A stretch of 64,000 nt of DNA from Mesorhizobium sangaii (GCF_014207355.1 NZ_JACHEF010000007.1:186001-250000), one strand, 5' to 3'. Positions 45,985 to 56,552 are shown, numbered from the stretch's first letter. Program-made: numbers and translations. The notes: generated from the sequence alone by a model not told the origin.

Positions 45985-46467
45985 ATGCCAAAGACAACCA
46001 TCGCTGCTGCCATATTCGCCACAGCGCTTGCCGGAGCGGCGCATGCACAGGACAAGGGCATCGAACTCGGCGTGCTGGATTGCGCCATCGGCGGCGGCAC
46101 CGGGTTCATCTTCGGCTCGAGCAAGGATTTGAGCTGCACCTTCAACCCCGCCGACAAGACCTTTGCGCCGGAAGCCTATTTCGGCGCCGTCAACAAATAC
46201 GGCCTCGACATCGGCACCACGAAGCAGACGGTGATGCAGTGGATCGTGCTGACACCGCTGAAGAACATCTACGCGCCGGGCGCGCTGGCCGGCGACTATA
46301 TCGGCGCCAGCGCCGAGGTGACCGCCGCAGTCGGCGCCGGTGCCAATCTGCTGGTCGGCGGCTCCTCGCAGGCCTTCACCTTGCAGCCACTCAGCCTGCA
46401 GACGCAGACCGGCATCAACCTCGCCATCGGCGTCAGCCAGTTCCAGTTGCGCAGCACCGAGAATTGA
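45985..46467 (+). CDS. DUF992 exported protein, copy 2
   Basis: A 160-residue paralogue of the preceding DUF992 protein, with its own signal (MPKTTIAAAIFATALAGAAHA) and the same blocks: GIELGVLDCAIGGGTGFIFGSSKDLSCTF, KYGLDIG and GAGANLLVGGSSQAFTLQPLSLQTQTG. No EcfG-type site precedes it, and a repeat element separates it from copy 1, so the two may be expressed differently. Function unknown. Confidence 0.9.
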   Translation: MPKTTIAAAIFATALAGAAHAQDKGIELGVLDCAIGGGTGFIFGSSKDLSCTFNPADKTFAPEAYFGAVNKYGLDIGTTKQTVMQWIVLTPLKNIYAPGALAGDYIGASAEVTAAVGAGANLLVGGSSQAFTLQPLSLQTQTGINLAIGVSQFQLRSTEN

Positions 46468-46663
46468 TCGCTCGGTCGCCTGCCGATAAACCCTCGAAAA
46501 TATCACTTGAGCTCAACCCCGGTTGAGGTTTTACAAGCCTGCCCCGACTGGAGCGGCGCCCTCGACGCGGCGCGCGCTCCTGCCTGCGCATGGTCCTGCT
46601 GGAAACCCAGACTGGCTTCTGGCGCCATGCGTTGGCATCGAGATATGGAAGGCAGGGGTGGAC

Positions 46664-48100
46664 ATGACCGGAATCAGCACCAACAGGGTCGACTGGCGCG
46701 CTTTGTGGGCAAGCGGCGACCTGGCGCGTTTCTGCTTCATCAGCCTCGGCATCCTGCTGCACGCCACCAACGAGACGATGGTGGCGACGGTGATGCCGGC
46801 CATGGTCGGCGAACTGGCCGGCGTCCAGCTCGTTGGCTGGTCTTTGGCCATCTATGAACTCGGCGCCATCGTCGCTGGCGCGGCGGCCGGACGGATGGTG
46901 AGCTATGTGGCGCTGCGCACCAACATGGTGGTTGCCGCCCTCCTCTATGGCGCCGGGGCGCTGATCTGCGCCACCTCGCCTTCCATGCAATTGTTCCTTG
47001 CCGGCCGCCTGATCGAGGGGCTTGGCGGCGGCGCGTTGGTGTCGCTGGCCTTCGTCTCGGTCGAGCGGCTGTTCTCGCGCGCCATCTGGCCGCAGCTCTT
47101 CGGCATCATGTCGGCGATCTGGGGCGTTGCCGCCTTCAGCGGCCCGCTCCTCGGCGCGATCATGACCGAGCTTTTGTCCTGGCGCTGGGCCTTTGGTATC
47201 TTCACCTGCGGCGGCACTGCGATGGCGCTGGCGAGCCTGATCGTCCTCAACACGCCCGAGGCCACCAGGCCGCAGGCGACCGCGGGCAAGGCGCCGCCCT
47301 TCCCGTTCGCAGCACTTGGCTGCCTTGCCGTCGCCGTGGTGCTAATCGCCTCGGCAGGCGTCGACATCGCCTTGCTGCGCTCGTCGCTGCTGATGGCCCT
47401 CGGCCTGGTCGGCCTGATGCTGTTCTTCTATGTCGACGCGCTGAAGCCGCGCTCCCGGCTTTTTCCGGCGCGGCTGTTCTCGTGGCGCACGCCGGTCGGC
47501 GCTGGCATGACCATGGTTGCCGCCTTTTCGGTGGCGACCTGTTCCTTCGGCGTCTACGGGCCGCTGATCCTGACAAGCCTGCACAACATTCCGCTGCTCA
47601 CCACCGGCTACATCATCGCCGCCGAATCGATCGCCTGGTCGATCCTGTCGATCCTCGTGGCCAATGCGCCACCGCACCGCGAGCGGCTGATCATCGTTGG
47701 CGGCGCGCTGATGATCGCGGCGGGCATCGCCGGCTTTGCCTATACGATACCGCTGGGCTCCATTCCGCTGATCCTGCTTTGCGCCCTGCTGCAGGGCGGC
47801 GGCTTCGGCATCGCCTGGCCGTTCCTGACGCGCGTTATCGTCGCCTCCGCCCCGGAGGACGAGCAGACCATCGCCTCGGCGGCCGTGCCGACCATGCAGC
47901 GCATCGGCTATGCCGTGGGAGCAGCACTTGCCGGCATCGTTGCCAATGCCAGTGGCTTTTCAGAAGGACTGAACCATGACGCGGCGGCGAACGTCGCCTC
48001 CTGGCTGTTTCTTGCCTTCGTGCCGCTCGGCATAGTCGGCTGCCTCGCCGCCTTGCGGACATCGTCGACGGCGAACCGCCTGCAGGAGGCTGTTGGTTAG
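46664..48100 (+). CDS. MFS transporter, DHA2-like exporter
   Basis: A 478-residue carrier with about 14 membrane segments, the number seen in DHA2 drug:H+ antiporters. Segment 1 carries HATNETMVATVMPAMVGELAG, followed by the motif-A-like loop and GRLIEGLGGGALVSLAFVSVERLF. GGCAGGGG precedes ATG 46664. It may export a drug or metabolite. A family B repeat separates it from the convergent kdpE. Confidence 0.88.
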   Translation: MTGISTNRVDWRALWASGDLARFCFISLGILLHATNETMVATVMPAMVGELAGVQLVGWSLAIYELGAIVAGAAAGRMVSYVALRTNMVVAALLYGAGALICATSPSMQLFLAGRLIEGLGGGALVSLAFVSVERLFSRAIWPQLFGIMSAIWGVAAFSGPLLGAIMTELLSWRWAFGIFTCGGTAMALASLIVLNTPEATRPQATAGKAPPFPFAALGCLAVAVVLIASAGVDIALLRSSLLMALGLVGLMLFFYVDALKPRSRLFPARLFSWRTPVGAGMTMVAAFSVATCSFGVYGPLILTSLHNIPLLTTGYIIAAESIAWSILSILVANAPPHRERLIIVGGALMIAAGIAGFAYTIPLGSIPLILLCALLQGGGFGIAWPFLTRVIVASAPEDEQTIASAAVPTMQRIGYAVGAALAGIVANASGFSEGLNHDAAANVASWLFLAFVPLGIVGCLAALRTSSTANRLQEAVG

Positions 48101-48192
48101 GACAATTCCAGGAAAAGTGTGAAACGGTTTTCCCGGGAAAAGCGCGTTGGCGCTTTGCCTTATGGAATTGCGTTAAACAGCGAGATAGAGCG
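48101..48192. repeat. Mosaic intergenic repeat, family B copy 2
   Basis: Contains AATTCCAGGAAAAGTGTG, a middle GGGAAAAGCGCGTTGGCGCTTT module, and GGAATTGCGTTAAA. It fills the gap between convergent MFS and kdpE genes. Confidence 0.8.
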
Positions 48193-48208
48193 TCACGTCG
48201 AATGGCCT

Positions 48209-48901
48209 CTACTCGACCTCGCGCAGGCGATAGCCGACTCCGGTCTCGGTGGTGATGTAGCGCGGCTGGTCGGGGGTCTTCTCGATCTTCTGCCTGAGCT
48301 GCCGGACATAGACCCTGAGATACTGCACGTCAGTCGAATCGCCCCAGACCTGCTTCAAAAGGAAATGATGGGTCAGCACCTTGCCGGCGTGCTGCACCAG
48401 GATACGCAGGATATCATATTCCTTCGGCGAGAGCTTAACGTCCTTGCCTTCGACCTTGACGATGCGTTTGACCAGATCGACGGACAGGTCGCCGGTCTGG
48501 AACACCGGCTTTTCACCCTGCTGCTGAAACTTGTGGCGCAGTGCCACGCGGATACGCGCAACCAGCTCGTTCATCCCGAACGGCTTGGTGACGTAGTCGT
48601 CGGCACCAAGTTCCAGAGCCTGGACGATGCCGGCCTCGTCGGTGCGGCTGGACAGGATGACCACCGGAATGTCGAGGCCGTCGTCGCGCCATTTGCGCAA
48701 CAGCTCGTGGCCGCCCATGCCGGGCAGGCCGAGATCGAGCAGGACGAGATCCGGCTTCTCCGCATCCATCAGTTCGATCGCTGCCTTGGCGTTCGGCGCC
48801 TCGCTGATTGCGTAGCCCTGGCTGCCGAGCCCGACACGAAGCAGCTTGCGGATCGGCGGCTCGTCATCGACAACCAATATCCTGACGTTCGAGTTTGTCA
48901 T
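48209..48901 (-). CDS. kdpE: KdpE, potassium-responsive response regulator
   Basis: A 230-residue OmpR-family regulator. The receiver domain has Asp12/Asp13, the phosphorylation site Asp56 in LLDLGLPG and Lys106; the C-terminal winged helix ends with YITTETGVGYRLREVE. It overlaps kdpD by four bases. When phosphorylated by KdpD it should turn on kdpFABC at low K+ or high osmolarity. It is last in the operon. Confidence 0.96.
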   Translation of the reverse strand: MTNSNVRILVVDDEPPIRKLLRVGLGSQGYAISEAPNAKAAIELMDAEKPDLVLLDLGLPGMGGHELLRKWRDDGLDIPVVILSSRTDEAGIVQALELGADDYVTKPFGMNELVARIRVALRHKFQQQGEKPVFQTGDLSVDLVKRIVKVEGKDVKLSPKEYDILRILVQHAGKVLTHHFLLKQVWGDSTDVQYLRVYVRQLRQKIEKTPDQPRYITTETGVGYRLREVE

Positions 48902-51639
48902 GCCAAGTCACCCACTTCGCTGTCGTCCGTATTGGCGGCATCGAGATCGGGCTGGTTCGCCGGCTTCGGCATCTTGATGGTGAAGACCGCGCCCGAACGG
49001 TCGGTTCGGTTTGCCGCCGTGATCGTGCCCCCCATCGCCTCGATGAAGCCGCGGCAGATCGACAGGCCGAGCCCGGTGCCGGCGCGGACCTGGTCGCGCT
49101 TGCGCACCCGGTAGAACGTATCGAAAATCCGTTCCAGGTCGCCGGGAGGAATGCCCGGCCCTTCATCCATGATCTGCAGGATGACGGAACCATTGTCGGA
49201 CCAGCCCTGTATCCGGATCGTCGAGCCGGGCGGCGCGTATTTCGCCGCATTGTCGAGGAGATTGAACAGCGCCTGCTCGAACAGCACGGGGTCGACTTTC
49301 AACATCGGCAAATCGCTGGGGATGTCGATCTCGGTCTTGTGCTCAGAGATGATTTTCCTGGCCCTCTGCAGGGCGGAACCGACGATGTCGCCGACATAGT
49401 GGAAGGCGTAGTTCGGCTCCATCGCACCGGACTCGATCTTGGTCATGTCGAGCAGATTGGCGATAAAGCGGTTCAACCGCTCGGATTCGTCGAGCACGGT
49501 CGTCAGCAGCTCCGACCGGTCCTGTTCGGGAAGTGCCGGTGCGAATTCCCTCAGCGTGCCGGCCGCGCCCATGATGGCGGCGAGCGGCGTCTTCAAATCA
49601 TGCGAGATGGAAGTGAGCAGCGCCGAGCGCAGCCTGTCCGCCTCGGCCGCGAGCTTGGCGCGGTCGACGTCGGCGACGAGTTGGATGCGCTCGATGGCGA
49701 CCGCCGCCTGGTCGGCCAGCGCATCGAGCAGGCGCTGTTGCTCGGGCGTCAGCAACGGGCCCTGCTTGTCGTTGTCGAGGCCGATGACGCCGATTGCCGT
49801 GCGCCCAGTGCGCAAGGGAAGATAGAGGCGCTTGGCGCCCGGAAGCGTATCGGCGCCGCGTCCCGCGGCACGGTTGTGTTCCCAGGCCCAGCGGGCGGCT
49901 GCGATGTCGGCCTCGGCCAGCGTGTCATCGGGCGGATAGCCGGCTTTGACGGTGATCGTTCCGTCTTCCGGCAAAAGCAGCACCACCCGCAGCTTCAGCA
50001 TCGAGGCGATCTGGAAGGCGGTGGCCCAGAGAACGTCGTCGAGCGTGCCGGCACCGGCGAGCTTCTTTGAAAAGAGGTAGATGTCCTCGGTGGCCCGCGC
50101 CCGCGAGCGGGCGGCGATCGCCTGGCGCTGCACGCGCACCGTCAGATTGCTGGCAATGACGGCGACAACCAGGAACACGCCGAGCGCAACAATGCTCTCC
50201 GGATCCCGGATCGTCAGCGTGTAGCGCGGCTCCAGGAAAAAATAATTGAACGCAAGCGCGCTGGCGAGACAGGCATACAGAGCCGGCCACAGTCCGCCGG
50301 TCACCGCCGATGCCAGCACCCCAACGAGAAAGATGATGGCGAGATTGCGAACGTCGAGAAACTGGTCGAGAAGGACGGCGAACGCGAGCGAGCCGGCGAC
50401 ATAGGCCGTGGCCTTGAGATAGGGCCATATCTGGAACTGCCACTGCTCGTCCGCCGCCCTGACGTTCCTAGACGTCGCCTCGGTGCTGCGTTCGTTTCCC
50501 GAAATGACATGGACGCTGATGTCACCGGCATTGCGGATGAGATCGTAGGTGAGCGAGCCTTCGATCAATTCGCGCCAGCGCGACCGGGTCGGCCTGCCGA
50601 CCACGATATGGGTGAAATTGTTCGCCGTCGCATAACGCACGATGTCCTGCGCCAAATTCTGACCCGGAATGGTCGTCACCTCGGCACCAAGCTGTTGGGC
50701 GAGGCGCAGGTTCGTGGCGAGCCGGTCCTTATCCTCCTCGGGCATGCTGGCCGAGCGAGGGCTGTCAACATGCAGCGCCGTCCACGGCGCGCGGAGCCGG
50801 TCGGCCAGCCTGCGTGCATAGCGGACGCGTGCCGATCCTCCCTGGCGCGCGTCGAGACAGACGAGGACCCTTTCGCCGGCTGCCCACGGTCCGGGAATGG
50901 CGTGCGCCTGCATATGGATCAGCAGCTGGTCGTCGACGCGCTGGGCGGTGCGGCGTAGCGCCAGTTCCCTTAGCGCTGTCAGATTGCCGGGCGAGAAATA
51001 ACTCTCGATGGCGCGCTGGGCAGTGTTGGGGAAATAGACCTTGCCTTCCTCAAGCCGCTTGATCAGGTCGTCGGGGGTGAGATCGATGATCTCGACATCA
51101 TCGGCCTGGTCGATGATGGAATCGGGCACCGTCTCGCGGACCCTGACCTTGGTGATCTGGGCGACGACGTCGTTCAGACTTTCGACGTGCTGGATGTTGA
51201 GCGTCGTGTAGACGTCGATGCCTCGCGTCAGGATTTCCTGGACGTCGAGGTAGCGCTTGGGGTGGCGGCTGCCAGGCGCGTTGGTGTGGGCGAGTTCGTC
51301 GACGAGAACCAGCGCCGGACGCCGGGCGAGGATGGCGTCGATATCCATCTCGTCGAGGATGCGCCCCTTGTAGTCCACCTTGCGGCGGGGAATGACCTCA
51401 TAGCCCTCGACCAGGGCCAGTGTTTCCTTGCGGCCATGCGTCTCGACGACGCCGATTACCACGTCGACGCCGTCGGCCAGCCTGGCGCGGCCCGACATCA
51501 GCATCTCGTAGGTCTTGCCGACGCCGGGTGCTGCACCAAGGAATATTCTCAGGCGGCCGCGTTCCTCCCGCTCGGCACGATCAAGCAGCGCGTCGGGAGA
51601 AGGTCTGGTTTCGTTGCGGCTGTCGTCCGGCATCAGCAT
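48898..51639 (-). CDS. kdpD: KdpD, potassium sensor histidine kinase
   Basis: A 913-residue sensor. The N-terminal KdpD domain has Walker A GAAPGVGKT at 35-43 and the ARRPALVLVDELAHTNAPGS block, then a Usp-like domain near 250-370, four membrane segments at about 395-510, a GAF-type domain, the H-box SISHDLKTPL with His680, and an ATPase domain with NLLDNAAKYAPPG and GTGLGLSI. ATG 51639 or 51633. It lies 51 bases after kdpC. Confidence 0.96.
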   Translation of the reverse strand: MLMPDDSRNETRPSPDALLDRAEREERGRLRIFLGAAPGVGKTYEMLMSGRARLADGVDVVIGVVETHGRKETLALVEGYEVIPRRKVDYKGRILDEMDIDAILARRPALVLVDELAHTNAPGSRHPKRYLDVQEILTRGIDVYTTLNIQHVESLNDVVAQITKVRVRETVPDSIIDQADDVEIIDLTPDDLIKRLEEGKVYFPNTAQRAIESYFSPGNLTALRELALRRTAQRVDDQLLIHMQAHAIPGPWAAGERVLVCLDARQGGSARVRYARRLADRLRAPWTALHVDSPRSASMPEEDKDRLATNLRLAQQLGAEVTTIPGQNLAQDIVRYATANNFTHIVVGRPTRSRWRELIEGSLTYDLIRNAGDISVHVISGNERSTEATSRNVRAADEQWQFQIWPYLKATAYVAGSLAFAVLLDQFLDVRNLAIIFLVGVLASAVTGGLWPALYACLASALAFNYFFLEPRYTLTIRDPESIVALGVFLVVAVIASNLTVRVQRQAIAARSRARATEDIYLFSKKLAGAGTLDDVLWATAFQIASMLKLRVVLLLPEDGTITVKAGYPPDDTLAEADIAAARWAWEHNRAAGRGADTLPGAKRLYLPLRTGRTAIGVIGLDNDKQGPLLTPEQQRLLDALADQAAVAIERIQLVADVDRAKLAAEADRLRSALLTSISHDLKTPLAAIMGAAGTLREFAPALPEQDRSELLTTVLDESERLNRFIANLLDMTKIESGAMEPNYAFHYVGDIVGSALQRARKIISEHKTEIDIPSDLPMLKVDPVLFEQALFNLLDNAAKYAPPGSTIRIQGWSDNGSVILQIMDEGPGIPPGDLERIFDTFYRVRKRDQVRAGTGLGLSICRGFIEAMGGTITAANRTDRSGAVFTIKMPKPANQPDLDAANTDDSEVGDLA

Positions 51640-51690
51640 CGATCATGGATGGCACCGGGGGTACTGTCGATCCCCGGCACCCACCATTCA

Positions 51691-52254
51691 CTATTTCGCG
51701 GCGTCCAGCGCAAGGTTGAGACCGAGCACGTTGACCACCGGTTCTCCCATGAAGCCGAGTTCCCTGCCCTCGACCTGGCTGTCGACAAGCGCCTTGACCT
51801 TGGCTTCATCGACGCCCCTGGCCTTGGCCACCCGGGCGACCTGGAAGTAGGCAGCTTCCGGGCTGATATGCGGATCGAGGCCGCTGCCAGACGTCGTCAC
51901 CAGATCCATCGGCACGGGCTGATTCGGATTCTCCGCTTTAAGCTTTTCCGCGTCGCCCTTGATGCGGTCGATCAGCTTGGGGTTGGTCGGGCCGAGGTTG
52001 CTGCCGCTGGAGGCGGCGGCGTTGTAGCCGTCGCCGGCTGCCGAGGGCCGGCCATGGAAGTACTTGTCGCTGGCAAAGGCCTGGCCGATCAGTTCGGAGC
52101 CGACAACCTTGCCGTCCCTTTCGATCAGGCTGCCATTGGCCTGGCGCGGGAACAGAGCCTGGGCGAGGCCGGTCATGCCGATCGGATAGATCAGGCCGGT
52201 CAGCACCGTAAAGAAGACGATCATGATGATCGCGGGTCTTATCTGGGTGAGCAT
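51691..52254 (-). CDS. kdpC: KdpC, potassium-transporting ATPase subunit C
   Basis: A 187-residue subunit with one N-terminal membrane segment ([22 protein letters not shown]) and a periplasmic domain with [21 protein letters not shown] and [16 protein letters not shown] family B repeat lies in the 74-base gap to kdpB. It stabilises the Kdp complex. Confidence 0.96.
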   Translation of the reverse strand: MLTQIRPAIIMIVFFTVLTGLIYPIGMTGLAQALFPRQANGSLIERDGKVVGSELIGQAFASDKYFHGRPSAAGDGYNAAASSGSNLGPTNPKLIDRIKGDAEKLKAENPNQPVPMDLVTTSGSGLDPHISPEAAYFQVARVAKARGVDEAKVKALVDSQVEGRELGFMGEPVVNVLGLNLALDAAK

Positions 52255-52268
52255 GGACGTATTCCTCA

Positions 52269-52332
52269 GAGCAATTCCAGGAAAAGTGTGACACGGTTTT
52301 CCGTCTGGAATTGCGTTAAAACAAAGAGTTAA
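52269..52332. repeat. Mosaic intergenic repeat, family B copy 3 (short form)
   Basis: Same ends as the 48101 element (CAATTCCAGGAAAAGTGTG and GGAATTGCGTTAAAA) but without the middle GCGCGTTGGCGC module. It sits inside the kdp operon between kdpB and kdpC. Confidence 0.8.
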
Positions 52333-54422
52333 GCGAGGCCGAGGCCGGTGACGATCATGTCGATCGCCTTGATGCCGACGAAGGGGACGATGATGCCGCC
52401 GAGACCGTAGACGAGCAGGTTGCGGCTGAGCAGCGCGCCGGCGCCGATGGCACGATATTTGACGCCTTTCAGCGACAGCGGGATCAGCGCGATGATGATC
52501 AGCGCGTTGAAGATGATGGCCGACAGGATAGCGCTTTGCGGCGTCGCCAGATGCATGACGTTGAGCGCCTGCAGCGGGCCGGTCGTCTGTCCCGGCGCAA
52601 CGTAGAAGGCTGCGAACATCGCCGGAATGATGGCGAAATACTTGGCGACGTCGTTGGCGATCGAGAAGGTCGTCAGCGAGCCGCGCGTCATCAGCAGCGC
52701 CTTGCCGATCTCGACGATCTCGATCAGCTTGGTCGGATCGCTGTCGAGGTCGACCATGTTGCCGGCCTCGCGCGCGGCGACCGTGCCGGTGTTCATGGCG
52801 ACGCCCACATCGGCCTGGGCAAGGGCCGGCGCGTCGTTGGTGCCGTCGCCGCACATGGCGACAAGCTTGCCCTTGGCCTGCTCGTCGCGGATCAGCTTCA
52901 GCTTGTCCTCGGGCGTCGCCTGGGCGAGGAAGTCGTCGACGCCGGCTTCCGCGGCGATGGCCGCCGCCGTCATCGGGTTGTCGCCGGTGATCATCACCGT
53001 GCGGATGCCCATCTTGCGCAGTTCGGCGAAGCGCTCCCGGATGCCGCCCTTGACGATATCCTTGAGATGGACGACGCCCAGCAGGCGCCCGTCACGCTCG
53101 ACCGCCAGCGGCGTGCCGCCCGACTTGGCGATCTCGTCCGCGATCGCCTGGAGGTCCCTGACTGTATCGCTGCCGGGCCGTGTGGCGTGGGCTGCGACCG
53201 TCGACTGGCTGACATGGGCGAGCACGGAATCGACCGCGCCCTTGCGCACCGAGGAGCCGTCGATATCGACGCCGCTCATCCGGGTCTGCGCGGTGAAGGG
53301 CACGAAGGTGGCGTGCAGCGTTGCCATGTCGCGGGCGCGGATGGCGTATTTCTCCTTGGCCAGCACGACGATTGAGCGGCCTTCCGGCGTTTCGTCGGCA
53401 AGCGACGCGAGCTGGGCGGCGTCGGCCAGTTCCTGCTCGGTGACGCCCTTGACCGGGCGAAACTCGGTCGCCTGGCGGTTGCCCAGCGTGATGGTGCCGG
53501 TCTTGTCGAGCAGAAGCGTGTCGACATCGCCCGCCGCCTCGACGGCGCGGCCGGACATCGCCAGCACGTTGAAACGCACCAGGCGGTCCATGCCGGCGAT
53601 GCCGATGGCCGACAGCAGTGCGCCGATCGTCGTCGGGATCAGGGTCACGAACAGCGCGACTAGAACGGTCACCGAGATGTAGCCCCCGGAATAGGAGGCA
53701 AAACTCGGGATCGTCGCCGTCGCCAGCACGAAGATCAGCGTCATGCCGACGAGCAGGATGTTGAGCGCGATCTCGTTCGGCGTCTTCTGGCGCTCCGCGC
53801 CTTCGACCAGCGAGATCATGCGGTCGAGGAAGGTATGGCCCGATGCCGCGGTGATGCGCACGCGGATCCAGTCGGACAGCACCTGTGTGCCGCCGGTGAC
53901 CGCCGAACGGTCGCCGCCGGATTCGCGGATGACTGGCGCGGATTCGCCTGTTATCGCCGCTTCGTTGACGGAAGCGACGCCTTCGATCACTTCGCCGTCC
54001 GACGGGATGATGTCACCGGCCTCGACCAGCACCGCATCGCCGACCTTGAGGCTGGTGCCGGGCACGAGTTTGTATTTCGTGCGGTCTTCGCCGGTCAAAA
54101 GCTTGGCCTGGGTTTCGGTGCGCGCCTTGCGCAGCGAATCCGCCTGGGCCTTGCCGCGGCCTTCGGCGACCGCTTCGGCGAAATTGGCGAACAGCACGGT
54201 GAACCACAGCCAGATGATGATCTGCAGCGTGAAGGCGAGATTGCCGCCGCCGGTGACCAGATCCTTGACGAACAGCACCGTGGTGAGCGCCGAGACGACG
54301 GCGACGACGAACATCACCGGGTTCCTGGCCAGCGTACGCGGGTCAAGCTTGCGGAAGGCACCGCCGATGGCGGGCAAGAGGATGCGGGCATCCATGATGC
54401 TCGCTGATTTTGAGTGGCTCAT
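52329..54422 (-). CDS. kdpB: KdpB, potassium-transporting P-type ATPase
   Basis: A 697-residue P-type ATPase. The phosphorylated Asp306 lies in DKTGT (306-310), the actuator TGES near 158-161, and the hinge [16 protein letters not shown] near 515. It powers K+ uptake through KdpA. The start at 54422 overlaps the stop of the unknown 71-aa gene by four bases (ATGA). Confidence 0.97.
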   Translation of the reverse strand: MSHSKSASIMDARILLPAIGGAFRKLDPRTLARNPVMFVVAVVSALTTVLFVKDLVTGGGNLAFTLQIIIWLWFTVLFANFAEAVAEGRGKAQADSLRKARTETQAKLLTGEDRTKYKLVPGTSLKVGDAVLVEAGDIIPSDGEVIEGVASVNEAAITGESAPVIRESGGDRSAVTGGTQVLSDWIRVRITAASGHTFLDRMISLVEGAERQKTPNEIALNILLVGMTLIFVLATATIPSFASYSGGYISVTVLVALFVTLIPTTIGALLSAIGIAGMDRLVRFNVLAMSGRAVEAAGDVDTLLLDKTGTITLGNRQATEFRPVKGVTEQELADAAQLASLADETPEGRSIVVLAKEKYAIRARDMATLHATFVPFTAQTRMSGVDIDGSSVRKGAVDSVLAHVSQSTVAAHATRPGSDTVRDLQAIADEIAKSGGTPLAVERDGRLLGVVHLKDIVKGGIRERFAELRKMGIRTVMITGDNPMTAAAIAAEAGVDDFLAQATPEDKLKLIRDEQAKGKLVAMCGDGTNDAPALAQADVGVAMNTGTVAAREAGNMVDLDSDPTKLIEIVEIGKALLMTRGSLTTFSIANDVAKYFAIIPAMFAAFYVAPGQTTGPLQALNVMHLATPQSAILSAIIFNALIIIALIPLSLKGVKYRAIGAGALLSRNLLVYGLGGIIVPFVGIKAIDMIVTGLGLA

Positions 54423-54634
54423 TTTGAAGCTCCGGCTTCGGTGTTGTTGGATGGCACCGGATGTTCGGATGCCGAAAAGAAGTGAGGCGGCCCGTAGGCC
54501 AGCAACCAGAGGACGAGCATGACTGCCGCAAGACCGAGAAACGTCGACATGGTCGGGAAAGGAGGAGGCCTCTCCTCCTTGCCGTGATCGCCACTGTGGC
54601 TGACCTTGCGACGCATGTTGCTCAACCAGGACAT
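54419..54634 (-). CDS. Small membrane protein between kdpA and kdpB
   Basis: A 71-residue protein with one clear membrane segment ([18 protein letters not shown]) after a polar, basic N-terminus of about 30 residues and a polar tail. It begins 7 bases after the kdpA stop and overlaps kdpB by four bases, so it is made with the Kdp complex. The usual operon has kdpB directly after kdpA, so this is an extra component. No family recognised. Confidence 0.82.
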   Translation of the reverse strand: MSWLSNMRRKVSHSGDHGKEERPPPFPTMSTFLGLAAVMLVLWLLAYGPPHFFSASEHPVPSNNTEAGASK

Positions 54635-54641
54635 GACGGTT

Positions 54642-56345
54642 TCAGAATGTCTGCCCGTGGATCATCGCCAGGTGCTCGATGATCGGCCCGACGGCGAGCG
54701 CCGGGAAAAAGGTGAGACCACCAACGATGAGGATGACGCCGACCAGCAGCCCGACGAACAGCGGGCCATCGGTCGGGAAGGTGCCTGCGGAGGCCGGGAC
54801 CGTCTTCTTCGCCACCAGTGAGCCGGCAATGGCCAGCGCCGGGACGATCACCAGGAAGCGGCCCATCAACATGCCGATGCCGATCGTGATGTTGTACCAG
54901 GGTGTGTTGCCGCTGAGGCCGCCAAAGGCCGAACCGTTGTTCGCCGCAGCGGAGGTATAGGCATAGAGAACCTCCGAGAAACCATGCGGACCGGCATTGC
55001 CCATCGACGCCACGCCGGTCGGCAGAACCACGGCAATGGCCGTGAAGACCAGCATCGCCAGCGGCAGGCACAGGATGGCCAGCATCGCCATCTTGACCTC
55101 CTTGGCCTCGATCTTCTTGCCGAGATATTCGGGCGTGCGGCCGACCATCAGGCCGGCGACGAAGACGGCGACGACGATGTACATCAGGATGCCGTAGAGG
55201 CCGGCGCCAACACCGCCGACGATGACCTCGCCAAGCTGCATGTTGATGATCGGGATCATGCCCCCGAGCGCGGTGAAGGAACCGTGCATGGCATTGACGG
55301 CGCCGCAGGAGGCGGCAGTTGTGATGACGGCGAACAAGGCCGACAAGGCAATGCCGAAGCGCGTCTCCTTGCCTTCCATGTTGCCGCCGTCGATGCCCAG
55401 CGCATGCACCAGCGGATTGCCGGCGGCTTCCGCCCAGTAGCAGACGATGACGCCGGCGATGAACATGACGCCCATGGCCGCCAGGATCGCCCAGCCCTGG
55501 CGCTGGTTGCCGATCATGCGGCCGAAGACGTTGGTCAAGGCAGCACCAATGGCGAAGATCGACAGCATCTGGATCAGGTTGGAGATAGCGTCGGGGTTCT
55601 CAAAGGGATGCGCGGCATTGGCGTTGAAGAAGCCGCCGCCATTGGTGCCGAGCATCTTGATGGCCACCTGCGAAGCGACCGGGCCGACGGCAATGGTCTG
55701 CTGCGCGCCTTCGAGCGTCGTGGCATTGACATAGGCGCCAAGCGTCTGCGGCATGCCGAGCCAGACATAAACCAGCGTCAGCACGATACAGAGCGGCAAC
55801 AGCAGATAGAGCGTCGAGCGGGTCATATCGACCCAGAAATTGCCGATCGACTTGCCGGATGCCCGGGCAAAGCCGCGGATCAGCGCAATGGCTATGGCGA
55901 TGCCGGTGGCCGCCGAAACGAAGTTCTGTACCGTCAGCCCGGCCATCTGCACGAGATAGGACATCGTGCTCTCGCCGCCGTAGTTCTGCCAGTTGGTGTT
56001 GCTCATGAAGCTGGCGGCGGTGTTGAAGGCGAGGCCTGGTTCAACCGCGGTCATGCCGGCCGGATTGTAGGGCAGGCTGCCTTGCAGGCGCTGCAGGACA
56101 TAAAGCACCAGGAACCCGGCAAGATTGAAGAGCAGCAGCGCCACCGCATAGGTGGTCCAGTGCTGTTCCTCGCGCTCGCTGGTTCCGCAAATGCGGTAAA
56201 GCCCGCGCTCGAGCGGGCCGAAGACTGGCGAAAGCAGCGTGCGGTCGCCATTGAAGACGCGGTGCATGTAGCCGCCAAGCGGCTTCACCAGCAAAATGAT
56301 GATCCCGCAATAGACCAGGATCTGTATCCAACCGTTCAGTGTCAT
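54642..56345 (-). CDS. kdpA: KdpA, potassium-binding channel-like subunit
   Basis: A 567-residue protein with about ten membrane segments and selectivity-filter-like loops such as [18 protein letters not shown] and [12 protein letters not shown]. Length and loops match KdpA. It lies 20 bases after kdpF. It forms the K+ pathway of the complex. Confidence 0.97.
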   Translation of the reverse strand: MTLNGWIQILVYCGIIILLVKPLGGYMHRVFNGDRTLLSPVFGPLERGLYRICGTSEREEQHWTTYAVALLLFNLAGFLVLYVLQRLQGSLPYNPAGMTAVEPGLAFNTAASFMSNTNWQNYGGESTMSYLVQMAGLTVQNFVSAATGIAIAIALIRGFARASGKSIGNFWVDMTRSTLYLLLPLCIVLTLVYVWLGMPQTLGAYVNATTLEGAQQTIAVGPVASQVAIKMLGTNGGGFFNANAAHPFENPDAISNLIQMLSIFAIGAALTNVFGRMIGNQRQGWAILAAMGVMFIAGVIVCYWAEAAGNPLVHALGIDGGNMEGKETRFGIALSALFAVITTAASCGAVNAMHGSFTALGGMIPIINMQLGEVIVGGVGAGLYGILMYIVVAVFVAGLMVGRTPEYLGKKIEAKEVKMAMLAILCLPLAMLVFTAIAVVLPTGVASMGNAGPHGFSEVLYAYTSAAANNGSAFGGLSGNTPWYNITIGIGMLMGRFLVIVPALAIAGSLVAKKTVPASAGTFPTDGPLFVGLLVGVILIVGGLTFFPALAVGPIIEHLAMIHGQTF

Positions 56346-56365
56346 GGCTGTGGCTTTCCGTGCCT

Positions 56366-56455
56366 TCAGAAGCGTTCTGGACGAACGAGCGCGTAGGTCA
56401 GGTAGGCGAGCAGGAACAAGGTCACGCCACCACCGAGGATGTAATCGACAAGCAT
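56366..56455 (-). CDS. kdpF: KdpF, small stabilising subunit
   Basis: A 29-residue peptide, [20 protein letters not shown] then YALVRPERF. One membrane segment and the ending RPERF are typical of KdpF. AAGGAT lies upstream of the ATG. It is too short for usual gene callers. Confidence 0.92.
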   Translation of the reverse strand: MLVDYILGGGVTLFLLAYLTYALVRPERF

Positions 56456-56471
56456 GGTCCGATCCTTCAGC

Positions 56472-56552
56472 TCAAATTCTGTCGCAGGCTTTGACGTAGA
56501 CGAAGAACAGGCCGAAAAACAAAATCCCGATCCCGAGAACGACGATGTCCAT
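56472..56552 (-). CDS. Small membrane peptide upstream of kdpF
   Basis: A 26-residue peptide, MDIVVLGIGILFFGLFFVYV then KACDRI, with one membrane segment and a short basic end. AAGGAACA is upstream of the ATG. It precedes kdpF by 16 bases. The composition suggests an accessory subunit or membrane regulator; comparable short peptides exist before kdpF in other rhizobia as far as I recall. Confidence 0.7.
   Translation of the reverse strand: MDIVVLGIGILFFGLFFVYVKACDRI

Noticed and set aside
54984-56396. Plus-strand frame of 470 codons opposite kdpA
   Set aside because: His/Asp/Arg-rich shadow of the kdpA membrane segments; no motif.
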